64,000 nucleotides of DNA from Nocardia aurantia (GTDB taxonomy: Bacteria > Actinomycetota > Actinomycetes > Mycobacteriales > Mycobacteriaceae): the NCBI RefSeq assembly GCF_009604425.1, contig NZ_WEGI01000018.1, positions 1-64,000 of the forward strand, in the 5' to 3' direction. This document shows positions 41,435 to 49,716 of the stretch, one piece after another. The notes beneath the pieces are model-generated. The model was not told the DNA's origin. It saw only the letters and a list, made by a program, of their open reading frames with translations, and did no database searches. Position numbers and translations under genes: made by a program. Numbering within the stretch: position 1 is the first letter of the stretch; each line of letters opens with the position of its first letter.

Positions 41435-41780
41435 GCAGTGATTCTAGTGCCAACCGGACCACCGGCACGGACGGCGAAAGCCGTTGGGCCGGTGACCCGC
41501 CACCGGCGTCGATCATCGGCGGCGCGATCGCCCGGGTGCGGAGATACGGCGCCGTCACGTTGACCGCGTAGACCCGATCGAACAGAGTGGTGATGACCTC
41601 GGCCGCGCCCGGGGTGCTGCGGGCCTGGCTCATCAGCGCCCCGAGCGGGCAGTTCATCCCCTGCGCCCGATACCGCGCGACCGCCAGCGTCACCTCCCCG
41701 GGATCGCCGCTGCGCAGATGCGTCGCGGCCCCCGCCACGATCCGCTGCCGCGTCGCATACCCCTTCGCCGTGAATGCCAC
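41427..41780 (-). pseudogene. TetR regulator fragment fused to an SDR fragment (deletion relic)
   Basis: The frame from GTG 41780 starts as a TetR protein (FTAKGYATRQRIVAGAATHL, then GEVTL), jumps at once to TetR C-terminal sequence (AVARYRAQGMNCPLGALMSQ, STPGAAEVITTLFDR) without the recognition helix and effector core, and then becomes a piece of SDR (RVYAVNVTAPYLRTRAIAPPM, IDAGGG). Both junctions stay in frame by chance. No start, cofactor motif or YxxxK of the SDR and no HTH of the TetR are intact, so it cannot work as either. Looks like collapse of a divergent TetR-SDR pair by two deletions. Confidence 0.75.
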
Positions 41781-41942
41781 CGAATCGACGTTAGCGAAGG
41801 GCGCCGCGACCCGGACAACGGCCCAGGTATTCCGAGGGTGACCGGCGCGTTCCGTGGAGCAGAGAATTGCCGAAGCGTTCCCAGCGCCGGTAATGAGCGT
41901 GATCCTTTGTAGGATAACGCAATTCAACAGGGAAGGGTGCAC

Positions 41943-42977
41943 ATGCATGCGTCGATTCCGGGGCTGACCTCGGTGCTGCGACCGTCGCCGTTGCCGACCG
42001 TGGCGGCGCCGCCGTGGGCCGATATCGAGCAGGCGATCGGCACCCGGCTACCCGGCGACTACCGGGAATTCATCGAACTCTACGGGAACGGCTCGATCAA
42101 TCATGAACTCTCGGTGTGGTATCCGGCCCTGCGGCGCACCGATGCCCGGGTCGTATTGACCGCATTGGTGGACGACACCCTTCCGGAACCCGGCTCGGTC
42201 GGCGAGTTCGTGGATGCGCGACCGGGCGAGCCGGAATTGTGCGCCTTTCCCGAGCCCGGTGGTCTGCTCCAGTGGGGTAGCACCAATGGCGCGGACATGT
42301 TCTTCTGGGAGACCGCGGGCGATGATCCGGATCAGTGGCCGGTCATCGCCTTTCATCACTTCGACTGCACGTTCCACCGTTACGACGGTGGTATGGCGGA
42401 TTTCCTCACCGCGGTTGCCGACGGTACCCACGAACATGCTCGAGCGTTCATCGGCCGGCCGCCCGGTGGAGCCAGGTGGAACATGCACGGCGATTGGGGA
42501 ATTCGATACGGCCGGCCGCCGCACGCGACTTTCGATTGGTCCGAGGACGGTATCCGGTTCGGCACCGGCTCCCTGATGCCACTACGCCCGACGCCGGATA
42601 CCGGGGGTGGCGATCAGGACGTCTACGGGCGGACCGGTGAAGTGGTACCGCTGATCTCGCTCGACGACGATGGCACGACGATTCGGCTCGGCGGTGGGGG
42701 TCTGGCACCCGGCATGTCGTATCGCCTGTTCGCATTCCTCGGCGTCGACCCCGCCGCCGAGCCCCTGGGGCTCGAATTCCTCCGGGACGGAGCCCCGCTG
42801 GCGGTCGAGTCCGTCCCGGCGGACACGACGGGGGCGCGGGTGATCGATGCCGAGGTTCTGATTCCGGCGAACGCACCCGCTACCGCGATCCAACTCCGCA
42901 TTCTCGGTGATCTGGCCGATCTGATCGTGTCCGGCCGGCAGTTCTCTCTGTGGATCAGAGGAACTCTCGGCGACTGA
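41943..42977 (+). CDS. SUKH (SMI1/KNR4-like) domain protein
   Basis: 344 residues from ATG 41943, preceded by GGGAAGG. Residues about 20-165 fit the SUKH/SMI1-KNR4 fold (WADIEQAIGTRLPGDYREFI and ELYGNGS, then GLLQWGSTNGADMFFWE, a hallmark block). The C-terminal 150 residues form a beta-rich domain (DGTTIRLGGGGLAPGMSYRL region). SUKH proteins are often immunity proteins of polymorphic toxin systems, or scaffolds; no adjacent toxin gene is present here, so it may be a lone immunity or housekeeping member. Cytosolic, no signal peptide. Confidence 0.8.
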   Translation: MHASIPGLTSVLRPSPLPTVAAPPWADIEQAIGTRLPGDYREFIELYGNGSINHELSVWYPALRRTDARVVLTALVDDTLPEPGSVGEFVDARPGEPELCAFPEPGGLLQWGSTNGADMFFWETAGDDPDQWPVIAFHHFDCTFHRYDGGMADFLTAVADGTHEHARAFIGRPPGGARWNMHGDWGIRYGRPPHATFDWSEDGIRFGTGSLMPLRPTPDTGGGDQDVYGRTGEVVPLISLDDDGTTIRLGGGGLAPGMSYRLFAFLGVDPAAEPLGLEFLRDGAPLAVESVPADTTGARVIDAEVLIPANAPATAIQLRILGDLADLIVSGRQFSLWIRGTLGD

Positions 42978-43019
42978 CGGCGAGCATGATTCCGACCGTG
43001 ACGGGTCGAGCCGGGGAGG

Positions 43020-43805
43020 CTAGGCGCCGAGCATGTTGAAGCCGCCGTCGGCGTTGAAGTAGGCGCCGGTCATGTGGGCCGCGTCGTCGGTGGCGAGGAA
43101 CAGCGCGGTGCCGGCCAGTTCGGCGGGAGCGGGGATGTGCTTCAGCGGGGTCTTCGACAACAGTTCCTCGCGGCGGCCGTTGCGCCAGTCGTCGCGGGCC
43201 AGGGTCGCCTCGGTCTCGATGAATCCGGGGGCGAAGGTGTTGACCCGGACGGTCGGGGCGAAGGCCTGGGCGTAGGACTTGGTGATGCCGAGGACGCCGT
43301 ACTTGCCGGCGGCGTACTGGGGTGCGCGGGCGCTGCCGCGCACGATGACGGTGGAGCCGATGTTGATGATCGCGCCGTGGCCCTGCTCCAGCATGCGGGA
43401 ACCGAATTCGTGCACGCACAGCAGCGTGCCCTTGATGTCGACGGCCAGTACCCGGTCGATCGACTCCTCGGTGATGTCGCGCCACGACATCTGCTCGGTG
43501 GCGACGTCTCCGACGTTGTTGACGAGCACGTCCAGACCGCCGAATCGGGCGAACACCTCCTCGGCCATCGCGATGATGTCGGCGTGCCGGCCGATGTCGG
43601 CCTGCACGGTGAACGCCTCGCCGCCGATCTCCTCGATGCGCGCCACGGTGGCCTTCGCGCCGGCGGCGGAGCTGCGGTAGTGCACCGCGACCCGGGCGCC
43701 CTCCTGGGCGGCGCGGAACGCGATCTCCGCGCCGAAGCCGGTGCCGGCGCCGGTGACCAGCACCGTCCTTCCGGCGAACCGCTGCGGAATCCGACTGTCG
43801 GTCAT
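43020..43805 (-). CDS. Short-chain dehydrogenase/reductase (SDR)
   Basis: 261 residues: TGAGTGFG cofactor motif (near residue 19), NNVGD, and the YAAGK catalytic motif (near 165) ending in DGGFNMLGA. Third gene of an overlapping trio: ATGA overlap with the FAH gene at 43802-43805. By analogy with clusters that oxidise a hydroxy- or sugar-acid and then cleave it with an FAH-type hydrolase, this SDR would oxidise a hydroxylated substrate. The substrate is not identified. Transcribed from the promoter before 45582 under the IclR palindrome. Confidence 0.9.
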   Translation of the reverse strand: MTDSRIPQRFAGRTVLVTGAGTGFGAEIAFRAAQEGARVAVHYRSSAAGAKATVARIEEIGGEAFTVQADIGRHADIIAMAEEVFARFGGLDVLVNNVGDVATEQMSWRDITEESIDRVLAVDIKGTLLCVHEFGSRMLEQGHGAIINIGSTVIVRGSARAPQYAAGKYGVLGITKSYAQAFAPTVRVNTFAPGFIETEATLARDDWRNGRREELLSKTPLKHIPAPAELAGTALFLATDDAAHMTGAYFNADGGFNMLGA

Positions 43806-44713
43806 GCGAATCCGACTCCCTCTGTCTCGATACTGGTGGTGGTGGATGCCTCGGCGGTAGCAAGCGCGGACCGCGAGAAGTTCTGGCGCAGTTCGCCGAT
43901 GCCTTCGATGCGGCTGACGAGTTCGTCGCCGGGCCGCAGATACCGGGGTGGGTTGCGGCGATTGCCGACACCGGCCGGCGTGCCGGTGAAGATCAGGTCG
44001 CCGGGCAGCAACGGCACGATCGCGGAGATCCGAGCGATCAGTTCCGGGACCGCGAAGATCATCGAGGCGGTCCGATCATGTTGCATCACATCGCCGTTGA
44101 GCAGACCGGTGATCTCCAGATCGTCCGGATCGGCGAATTCGTCCGGGGTGACCAGCACCGGCCCGGTCGGCCCGAAGCCCGGGAACGACTTGCCGAGGCC
44201 GAATTGTGCCGGGGTGCCGCGGGATTGGACGACGCGCTCGGAGATGTCCTGTCCCACGGTGAGTCCCGCGACGGCCGGCCACGCGCGCTCGGCCGGGACA
44301 CGGTGCGCCGGCGCCCCCATCACGGCGACGAGCTCCACCTCCCAGTCGACCTTGCCCGGGGGCAGTTCGATCGTGCCGGTCGGGCCGGTGACGCAGGTCG
44401 GGAACTTGGTGAACACCAACGGATCCGACGGCGGCGTGAAGCCCGCCTCGGCCGCGTGCGGCGGATAGTTGAGTGCCACCGCGAACACCTGGCGCGGCCG
44501 CGGCGCCGGGGCGGTGAGCTCCGCCGGATCCGGGACGAAGGACTGCTCGGCGGTGGCCGTGTCGCGGCCGACGGCCCAGTCCCGCAACGCATCCCACTGC
44601 TCCAGCAGCGCCATCGGATCCGACGGGAACCGGTCGCGCGAGGCACGCTGGATGTCCACGGCCCGGTCGCCGTCGATCAGGACCGCCCGGCCGGTGACCG
44701 CGGCGAACCTCAC
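43802..44713 (-). CDS. Fumarylacetoacetate hydrolase (FAH)-family protein, copy A
   Basis: 303 residues. FAH fold with the metal-ligand pattern: KVDWEVELVAVMG (the E-x-E), later GLTVGQDISERVVQ with the Asp, and FPGFGPTGPVLV, GDLIFTGTPAGVG. Family members hydrolyse or decarboxylate beta-diketo or 2-oxo acids with a divalent metal (fumarylpyruvate, acylpyruvate, HpcE-like). It overlaps the second FAH gene at its start (ATGA at 44710) and the SDR at its end. Only about a quarter identical by eye to copy B, so it is not a recent duplicate. Confidence 0.9.
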   Translation of the reverse strand: MRFAAVTGRAVLIDGDRAVDIQRASRDRFPSDPMALLEQWDALRDWAVGRDTATAEQSFVPDPAELTAPAPRPRQVFAVALNYPPHAAEAGFTPPSDPLVFTKFPTCVTGPTGTIELPPGKVDWEVELVAVMGAPAHRVPAERAWPAVAGLTVGQDISERVVQSRGTPAQFGLGKSFPGFGPTGPVLVTPDEFADPDDLEITGLLNGDVMQHDRTASMIFAVPELIARISAIVPLLPGDLIFTGTPAGVGNRRNPPRYLRPGDELVSRIEGIGELRQNFSRSALATAEASTTTSIETEGVGFA

Positions 44714-45582
44714 CAGTCCACCTTCTGCGGCACCGGGGTGCCGTGGCCCTCGGTCCAGCCGATGATGGGGGTGCGCAGCACGCCGAGCCGCTCGACCTGG
44801 GCCTCGATCACATCGCCGGGCTTCAGGTACATGTCCGGGTCGCCGCTGAAACCCGCGACGCCCTGGATGGTGCCGGTGGTGATCAGATCACCCGCGCTGT
44901 AGCCCTGCGGAGAGTGGTAGGCGACCAGGTGCGGGATCGACACCGACATCCGGTTGGTGTTCGACTTCTGCCGCACCACGCCGTTGACCCGCAACTCCAT
45001 ATCGAGGTTCTGCGCGTCCGGGATCTCGTCGGCGGTCACGATGTACGGGCCGACCGGGCAGAAGGTGTCGATCGCCTTGCAGAAGGAGAACACGCCGGAT
45101 TCCATTTCCCGGCGCTGGATGTCACGCGCGGTGATGTCGTTGAACACCACGTAGCCGGCGACGTGGTCCGGCGCGTCGTCGACGCCGAAGAATTTGCCCG
45201 GCTTACCGATCACCACCGCGATCTCGAGCTCGTAGTCGAGTTCGCTGGTCAGATGTTCCGGGTAGATCACCGGCTCGTCCGGGCCGACGATCGCGTCGAC
45301 GTTCTGGAAGAACACGATGCCCTTGTGCATCGGATGCGACCAGTCGACCTTCTTCGACTCGTCCTCGTGCTCCCGGAAATTGCCGGAGGTGTGGAAGAAC
45401 TTCTTCGGCACGATCGGCGCGCGCAGCCGCACCTCGTCGAGCGCCAGCCGTTCCCCGGACTCGGCCACCCGGCCGGCGAGTTCGAAATATTCGCGGGTGC
45501 TGCCCACCTCGAGCGGAAGGACCAGCCGCTCCTCCAGTTCCAGCCGACCCACGCGGCCGTCGTCGAAGGTGATGAGTTTCAT
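44710..45582 (-). CDS. Fumarylacetoacetate hydrolase (FAH)-family protein, copy B
   Basis: 290 residues. FAH-fold markers: HTSGNFREHEDESK near residue 70, LDYELEIAVVIGKPG (E-x-E ligand), YVVFNDITARDIQRREM with Asp, and GDLITTGTIQGV. The sequence includes the lid segment EHEDESKK that distinguishes the ugly-type 2-oxo-acid hydrolases or dehydratases. First gene of the operon FAH-FAH-SDR; its start (ATG 45582) is 42 bases below the perfect palindrome ACTTTCA-N5-TGAAAGT. Two FAH enzymes in sequence suggest consecutive ring-cleavage product steps. Confidence 0.9.
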   Translation of the reverse strand: MKLITFDDGRVGRLELEERLVLPLEVGSTREYFELAGRVAESGERLALDEVRLRAPIVPKKFFHTSGNFREHEDESKKVDWSHPMHKGIVFFQNVDAIVGPDEPVIYPEHLTSELDYELEIAVVIGKPGKFFGVDDAPDHVAGYVVFNDITARDIQRREMESGVFSFCKAIDTFCPVGPYIVTADEIPDAQNLDMELRVNGVVRQKSNTNRMSVSIPHLVAYHSPQGYSAGDLITTGTIQGVAGFSGDPDMYLKPGDVIEAQVERLGVLRTPIIGWTEGHGTPVPQKVDW

Positions 45583-45623
45583 GAGGATGCCTTCTTTGTG
45601 TCGCTATCGGACGAAGCCGCCCG

Positions 45624-45642
45624 ACTTTCATTGAATGAAAGT
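45624..45642. promoter_or_regulatory. IclR operator, site 1 (perfect ACTTTCA-N5-TGAAAGT)
   Basis: ACTTTCATTGAATGAAAGT, a perfect 19-bp inverted repeat, 42 bp upstream of the FAH operon start. Its two 7-bp arms recur with the same 5-bp spacer before at least two more units in this region, one of them perfectly. Confidence 0.8.
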
Positions 45643-45692
45643 AGAATTCGCTAGATGAATGTTGCTGAGTATCGTCGCGCGCCCCGGAGCTG

Positions 45693-46265
45693 TCAAGCGG
45701 CCGGGCCCTCACCGGCGAACACGCGCAGTTGCAGTGCCAGCAACCCGTAGTAGCCCACGATCGTGGTCAGTTCGAACAGCCCGCGCTCGGTCAGCGCGGC
45801 CACCGCGGCGTCGTAGCCGGCGGTATCGAGGCGGCCCCTACGGACCAGCTCGCGGGTGGTATCCAGCGCGATCCGTTCGACCGGGTCGGTGACGGCGGGC
45901 TCGTCCGCGGCTCGCACGGCGGCCAGTTCGGCGTCGGTGAGCCCGCACACGCGGCCCACCGCCTCGTGCGCGGCGCGCTCGAAATCGCTGTCCCAGTGCG
46001 CGGCGACGACCAGGATGGCGAGTTCCCGTATCCGGTCGGTGAGCACCGAGTGGTAGCGGACCGCCGCGCCGACCGATTGCAACGCCATCCCGGCGGGCGG
46101 GCTGAGCAGCATCGCGTTGAACGGCCCGCGCAGCCGGCCGTCGGCGTCGGTCAACGGGAACGCTTGCGGCCCGGCCGCTCTGGGGCCACCGGCGATGGCC
46201 CGATAGACGACGGCCTGATCCTCGGTCAGGTCCCCGGGCAGCAGCCCGGCCAGCCGTGCGGTCAC
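45693..46265 (-). CDS. Carboxymuconolactone decarboxylase-like (AhpD-family fold) protein
   Basis: 190 residues from GTG 46265 (AGGAG six bases upstream). Pattern of the CMD/AhpD fold: VLTDRIRELAILVVAAHWDSD then ERAAHEAVGRVCGLTDAEL, with the conserved His-x(8-10)-His spacing, but no CxxC of the peroxidase type. Such proteins can act as lactone decarboxylases or unrelated small-molecule enzymes. It is between the FAH operon and the divergent IclR gene and shares the promoter region with it. Probably part of the IclR regulon. Confidence 0.85.
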   Translation of the reverse strand: MTARLAGLLPGDLTEDQAVVYRAIAGGPRAAGPQAFPLTDADGRLRGPFNAMLLSPPAGMALQSVGAAVRYHSVLTDRIRELAILVVAAHWDSDFERAAHEAVGRVCGLTDAELAAVRAADEPAVTDPVERIALDTTRELVRRGRLDTAGYDAAVAALTERGLFELTTIVGYYGLLALQLRVFAGEGPAA

Positions 46266-46332
46266 ATCCGGCTCCTCTCCTTGCGGGGGAACGCCCGCGC
46301 ATCGGCGCACGTCCCGGGTCTGCGTAATATCA

Positions 46333-46351
46333 GCTTCCATACAGTGAAAGT
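46333..46351. promoter_or_regulatory. IclR operator, half-conserved site 4 (CMD/IclR intergenic)
   Basis: GCTTCCATACAGTGAAAGT matches ACTTTCA-N5-TGAAAGT in 12 of 14 arm positions. It lies in the 104-bp region between the divergent CMD-like and IclR genes, 19-37 bp upstream of the IclR start, the expected place for autoregulation. Confidence 0.55.
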
Positions 46352-46369
46352 CTCGAGAATGAGGTGTCC

Positions 46370-47188
46370 ATGGCACGCGGAACCGCCGCGGACCCGGCCC
46401 AGGCCGAGCCCGCCGAATCCGGCAAGCGCACCTACCAGGTCGAAGCGCTGGCCAAGGGGCTGCGGATCCTGTCGCTGTTCGACGAGAAGCGCACCTCGAT
46501 GAAACTCACCGAAATGGCCACGGAGACCGGCATTCCGCTGCCGACCGCGTTCCGGATGGCCGCGACGCTGGTCACCGAGGGCTTCCTCGAACAGCTCGCC
46601 GACGGCGACTATCGCCCGGCGCCGAAGGTGCTCACCCTCGGCTTCGCGTCGCTGCGCGGCCTGGATCTGGTGCAGCTGGCCGACGGCCCGCTGCGGCGGC
46701 TGTCGGCGGCCACGGGCCAGACGGTCAATCTCGGCACGCTCGCGGGCGACCGGGTGCTGTACCTGATCCGTATCCGCAACAACGACCTGGTCACGGCCAA
46801 CATCCAGGTCGGCTCGCAACTGTCGGCGGTGAGCACCTCGATCGGCAAACTGCTGCTCGGCTCGCTCGACGAGACCGAATTGCTGCGGCGGGTGACCGAG
46901 GATTCGTTCGCCGGTTCGGCGGGCCCGAACGCGATCCGCTCGCTCGACGAGCTGATCCCGGCCCTGGTGGAGATCCACGAGCGCGGCTGGGCGATCCAGG
47001 ACGAGGAACTCGCCTACGGCCTCCGCTCGGTGGCCGCGCCGATCCACGACGAGACGGGCGCGGTGGTCGCGGGCGTCAACGTCGCGGTCCCGGCCCGGGA
47101 GTTCCCGGTCCGGCGACTGCGACAGGAACTGCTGCCGCGCCTGCTCGACGCCTGCGCCGAGGTCTCCCGGCTGCTCGGCGGTCGCTGA
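46370..47188 (+). CDS. IclR-family transcriptional regulator
   Basis: 272 residues from ATG 46370 (GTG 46364 is an alternative). N-terminal winged HTH at about residues 25-85 (ALAKGLRILSLFDEKRTSMK, LTEMATETGIPLPTAFRMAA) and C-terminal IclR effector domain (VLYLIRIRNNDLV, STSIGKLLLGSLDE, RGWAIQDEELAYGLRSVAAPI). It carries the family's signal-binding core and is the best candidate for binding the ACTTTCA-N5-TGAAAGT palindromes of the surrounding catabolic units. Divergent from the CMD-like gene, convergent with the SDR at 47334. Confidence 0.93.
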   Translation: MARGTAADPAQAEPAESGKRTYQVEALAKGLRILSLFDEKRTSMKLTEMATETGIPLPTAFRMAATLVTEGFLEQLADGDYRPAPKVLTLGFASLRGLDLVQLADGPLRRLSAATGQTVNLGTLAGDRVLYLIRIRNNDLVTANIQVGSQLSAVSTSIGKLLLGSLDETELLRRVTEDSFAGSAGPNAIRSLDELIPALVEIHERGWAIQDEELAYGLRSVAAPIHDETGAVVAGVNVAVPAREFPVRRLRQELLPRLLDACAEVSRLLGGR

Positions 47189-47333
47189 CCCGGCCCGAAC
47201 CCGAGCGCCTACGCCGGTCCCGACACCGATGGCCCGGACACTGATCGCGGTGGCCGCCGACAGGGGACGGTCGGCGGACACCGCGGCCAGGCCCACTGGG
47301 GCCGGGGCGAGTGTGGTTGACAGCATGGCGATC

Positions 47334-48092
47334 TCAGACGAGGGTGCGGCCGCCGTCGACATACAACACCTGCCCGGTGACGAAGGCGGCGCGCGGGGAG
47401 GCCAGGAAGAGGACCGAGCCCACCACGTCCTCCGGCACACCCAGTCGCCCGGCCGGTACGAGGTCCGTCATGCCTTCGCGCACACCGGGTTTCGCGAGGT
47501 AGTCGCGGGTCAGTTCGGTTTCGGTGTACCCGGGGGCCACCGCGTTGACGGTGATCCCGGTGGCGGCCGTCTCCCGGGCCATCACCTTGACCAGCTGATC
47601 GAGGCCGCCCTTCGAGGCCGCGTACGGACCGTGGTTGGGGTGCGCCAGCTGCGAGGACACCGACGAGAAGAACACCATGCTGCCGCCGCCGGCCGACCGC
47701 ATCAGCCGGGCCGCGGCCCGGCCCGCCCAGAACGCCGTGGACAGATTCAGCGTGAGGATCCGCTCCCACACCTCGTCGGGCATCTCCTCGATCGGCCGCC
47801 GATCGTTGGCGCCGACCGCGTGGACGAGGGTGTCCAGGCCGCCGAGCTGCCCGGCCGCCGCGTGCACGGCCGCATCGCAGGCCGCCGACGTGGTCAGATC
47901 GGCCGGCAGCGGCCGCACCTCGGCCGCCGCCAGTTCCGGCTCGTCCACCAGCGCCTTCAACTTCACCTGGTCGACATCGGCGACCACCACCCGGGCGCCG
48001 ACCTCGGCCAGCCCCCGCACACACGCGGCACCGAGCCCGCCCGCGCCCATCACCAACACCCGCGCGCCGTCGAGTCCGAGCCATCCCATCAC
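47334..48092 (-). CDS. Short-chain dehydrogenase/reductase (SDR)
   Basis: 252 residues: GAGGLG replaces the usual TGxxxGxG as the cofactor motif (VLVMGAGGLGAACVRGLAE), with NAG replaced by AVGAND, then SSVSSQLAHPNHGPYAASK with the YxxxK catalytic pair, and LYVDGGRTLV at the end. The altered N-terminal loop is atypical but the Rossmann glycine pattern and catalytic residues remain. Likely dehydrogenase of the same pathway as the FAH/SDR operon, because operator site 2 lies 9-27 bases upstream of its start. Confidence 0.9.
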   Translation of the reverse strand: MMGWLGLDGARVLVMGAGGLGAACVRGLAEVGARVVVADVDQVKLKALVDEPELAAAEVRPLPADLTTSAACDAAVHAAAGQLGGLDTLVHAVGANDRRPIEEMPDEVWERILTLNLSTAFWAGRAAARLMRSAGGGSMVFFSSVSSQLAHPNHGPYAASKGGLDQLVKVMARETAATGITVNAVAPGYTETELTRDYLAKPGVREGMTDLVPAGRLGVPEDVVGSVLFLASPRAAFVTGQVLYVDGGRTLV

Positions 48093-48100
48093 GTCACCGT

Positions 48101-48119
48101 ACTTTCACTTGATAAAAGT
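48101..48119. promoter_or_regulatory. IclR operator, site 2
   Basis: ACTTTCACTTGATAAAAGT matches the consensus ACTTTCA-N5-TGAAAGT at 13 of 14 arm positions, and sits directly upstream of the SDR start (9 bases), so it probably overlaps the transcription start. Confidence 0.75.
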
Positions 48120-48177
48120 TACTTTCCCTGACTGAGCCTAGCCGCGTACCCGTCACCGGCGGGCACGCGGCGGGCGA

Positions 48178-49578
48178 TCAGTGCGAAAGCGCTTCCAGCG
48201 GAAGCTGTCTGGTCTCCACACCCCAGCGCAGTGTCACCGCGCCCCCGACGATCAGTACCGCCAGAAACAGTCCGAACACCGCGGCCGCACCGCCGCCGGC
48301 GTCGAGGATCCAGCCGATGACCGTCGGGGCGATCACCACCGCGAGGCAGCGCCACGCGCTGGCCGACAGCACGCCCCAGGACCGCATCCGGGTCGGGTAG
48401 ATCTCGGCGGTGTAGGCGTAGACCAGCGGATCGATCCCGCCGACCGCGGCCAGCATCAGCCCGCCGGTCAGCAGCAGCGCGGGCACCGAGTTCAGATGTC
48501 CGGTGGCGGCGAGCAGTACGGCGAGTATCGCGCCGATCGCCGACACCAGATAGCCGGTCAGGAACCAGCGGCGCCGGCCCACCCGGTCCACGGTCAGACC
48601 GACGGCCACGATCATCGCGATGACCACCCCGTTGACCCCGGCACTGGCGAGACTCGCCGTCGATTGGGAGACGTGCGCGAGTTTCACGTAGAGGCTCGGC
48701 ATCCACACCGTGCCGCCGAGCAGCGTGAAGTAGACGCTGAACCACAACACCCACGCGGTCACCGAACGCCCCCGGTAACCGCGGGAGACCAACTCGCCCA
48801 ATCGCGTCGGCGCTGCGTCGGCCGACACCGGGACCGCATCGGAATCGGCACCCGGTTCGATCCGCGCCGCCCGTTCCATCGCGGCGATCGTGCGTTCCGC
48901 CTCGTCGAGCCGGCCGCGGCGGATCAGCGCGCGCGGCGATTCCGGCAGCACCCGCCAGGACAGGGCGGCGATCAGCACCGGGACGGCGCCGACCGCGAAC
49001 AGCACCCGCCAGGCGGTTTCGTGCGAGACGGTCGCCAGCAGCACCGCCGACGCCAGCGACGTCGCCAGATTGCCCAGCGGCGACGCCAGTTTGTAGAGCA
49101 CCGTGACCAGGCCGCGCTGCGAGCCCGCGACGAATTCGCCGAGCATCGCCGACGCCGCGGGCGCCTCGACACCGAGGCCGAAGCCCTGGATCAGCCGGAT
49201 CGCCGCCAGACTGCCGGTACTCCAGCTGAAAGCGGAGATCAGCGCGAAGGTGCCCATCACCAGCAGCGAGGTCAGGAACACCCCGCGCCGGCCCAGCCGG
49301 TCGGCGACCAGCCCGAAGCCGATCGCACCCACGCCCTGCCCGATGAAACCGGCGCTCACCAGCATTCCGGCCTGCCCGGGACCGAGGTGGAACGTCGACG
49401 AGATCGCCGCCAGCACCGTCCCGATCGACACGATGTCGAAGGCGTCGAAGAAGGTGCCCGCGGCCAGCGGGCCTACGACCCGGGCATGGAACCGCGAGAC
49501 GGGTATTCGTTCCATCCGGGCGATCAACCGGTCCGCCGTTGCGGCGGTCCGGAATGCGGATTCGTTCGACACGACCAT
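48178..49578 (-). CDS. MFS transporter, aromatic acid:H+ symporter-like
   Basis: 466 residues, about 12 transmembrane helices. Motifs of the AAHS/sugar-porter branch: FFDAFDIVSIG in helix 1 (D-x-x-D-type acidic helix), GFGLVADRLGRRGVF loop, LPESPRALIRRGRLDEAE cytosolic loop, and VTAWVLWFSVYFTLLGGT. Likely proton-coupled importer of the carboxylic substrate of this pathway. Its ribosome site is weak, and the second Met (MERIPVSR) is an alternative start. Perfect operator site 3 lies 26 bases upstream. Confidence 0.9.
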   Translation of the reverse strand: MVVSNESAFRTAATADRLIARMERIPVSRFHARVVGPLAAGTFFDAFDIVSIGTVLAAISSTFHLGPGQAGMLVSAGFIGQGVGAIGFGLVADRLGRRGVFLTSLLVMGTFALISAFSWSTGSLAAIRLIQGFGLGVEAPAASAMLGEFVAGSQRGLVTVLYKLASPLGNLATSLASAVLLATVSHETAWRVLFAVGAVPVLIAALSWRVLPESPRALIRRGRLDEAERTIAAMERAARIEPGADSDAVPVSADAAPTRLGELVSRGYRGRSVTAWVLWFSVYFTLLGGTVWMPSLYVKLAHVSQSTASLASAGVNGVVIAMIVAVGLTVDRVGRRRWFLTGYLVSAIGAILAVLLAATGHLNSVPALLLTGGLMLAAVGGIDPLVYAYTAEIYPTRMRSWGVLSASAWRCLAVVIAPTVIGWILDAGGGAAAVFGLFLAVLIVGGAVTLRWGVETRQLPLEALSH

Positions 49579-49603
49579 GGGTCACCGATCCCGTAACACG
49601 TTG

Positions 49604-49622
49604 ACTTTCACATAATGAAAGT
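49604..49622. promoter_or_regulatory. IclR operator, site 3 (perfect ACTTTCA-N5-TGAAAGT)
   Basis: ACTTTCACATAATGAAAGT, perfect 7-bp arms and the same 5-bp spacer as site 1, 26 bp upstream of the MFS transporter start. An additional G/C on each side extends the symmetry to 21 bp. Confidence 0.8.
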
Positions 49623-49716
49623 CGATTTCTCGACTGAAGCGTGTGAAGCACATCACGGTGACCGGCCCCCGTCAAGGGCGGGACCATCGAGGTCACGAGA
49701 CCGGTTGCGCCGCAGG

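Noticed and set aside
48181..49596. A 471-codon plus-strand frame over the MFS gene
   Set aside because: Antisense shadow of a membrane protein with clear MFS motifs; translation is His/Arg/Gln-rich.
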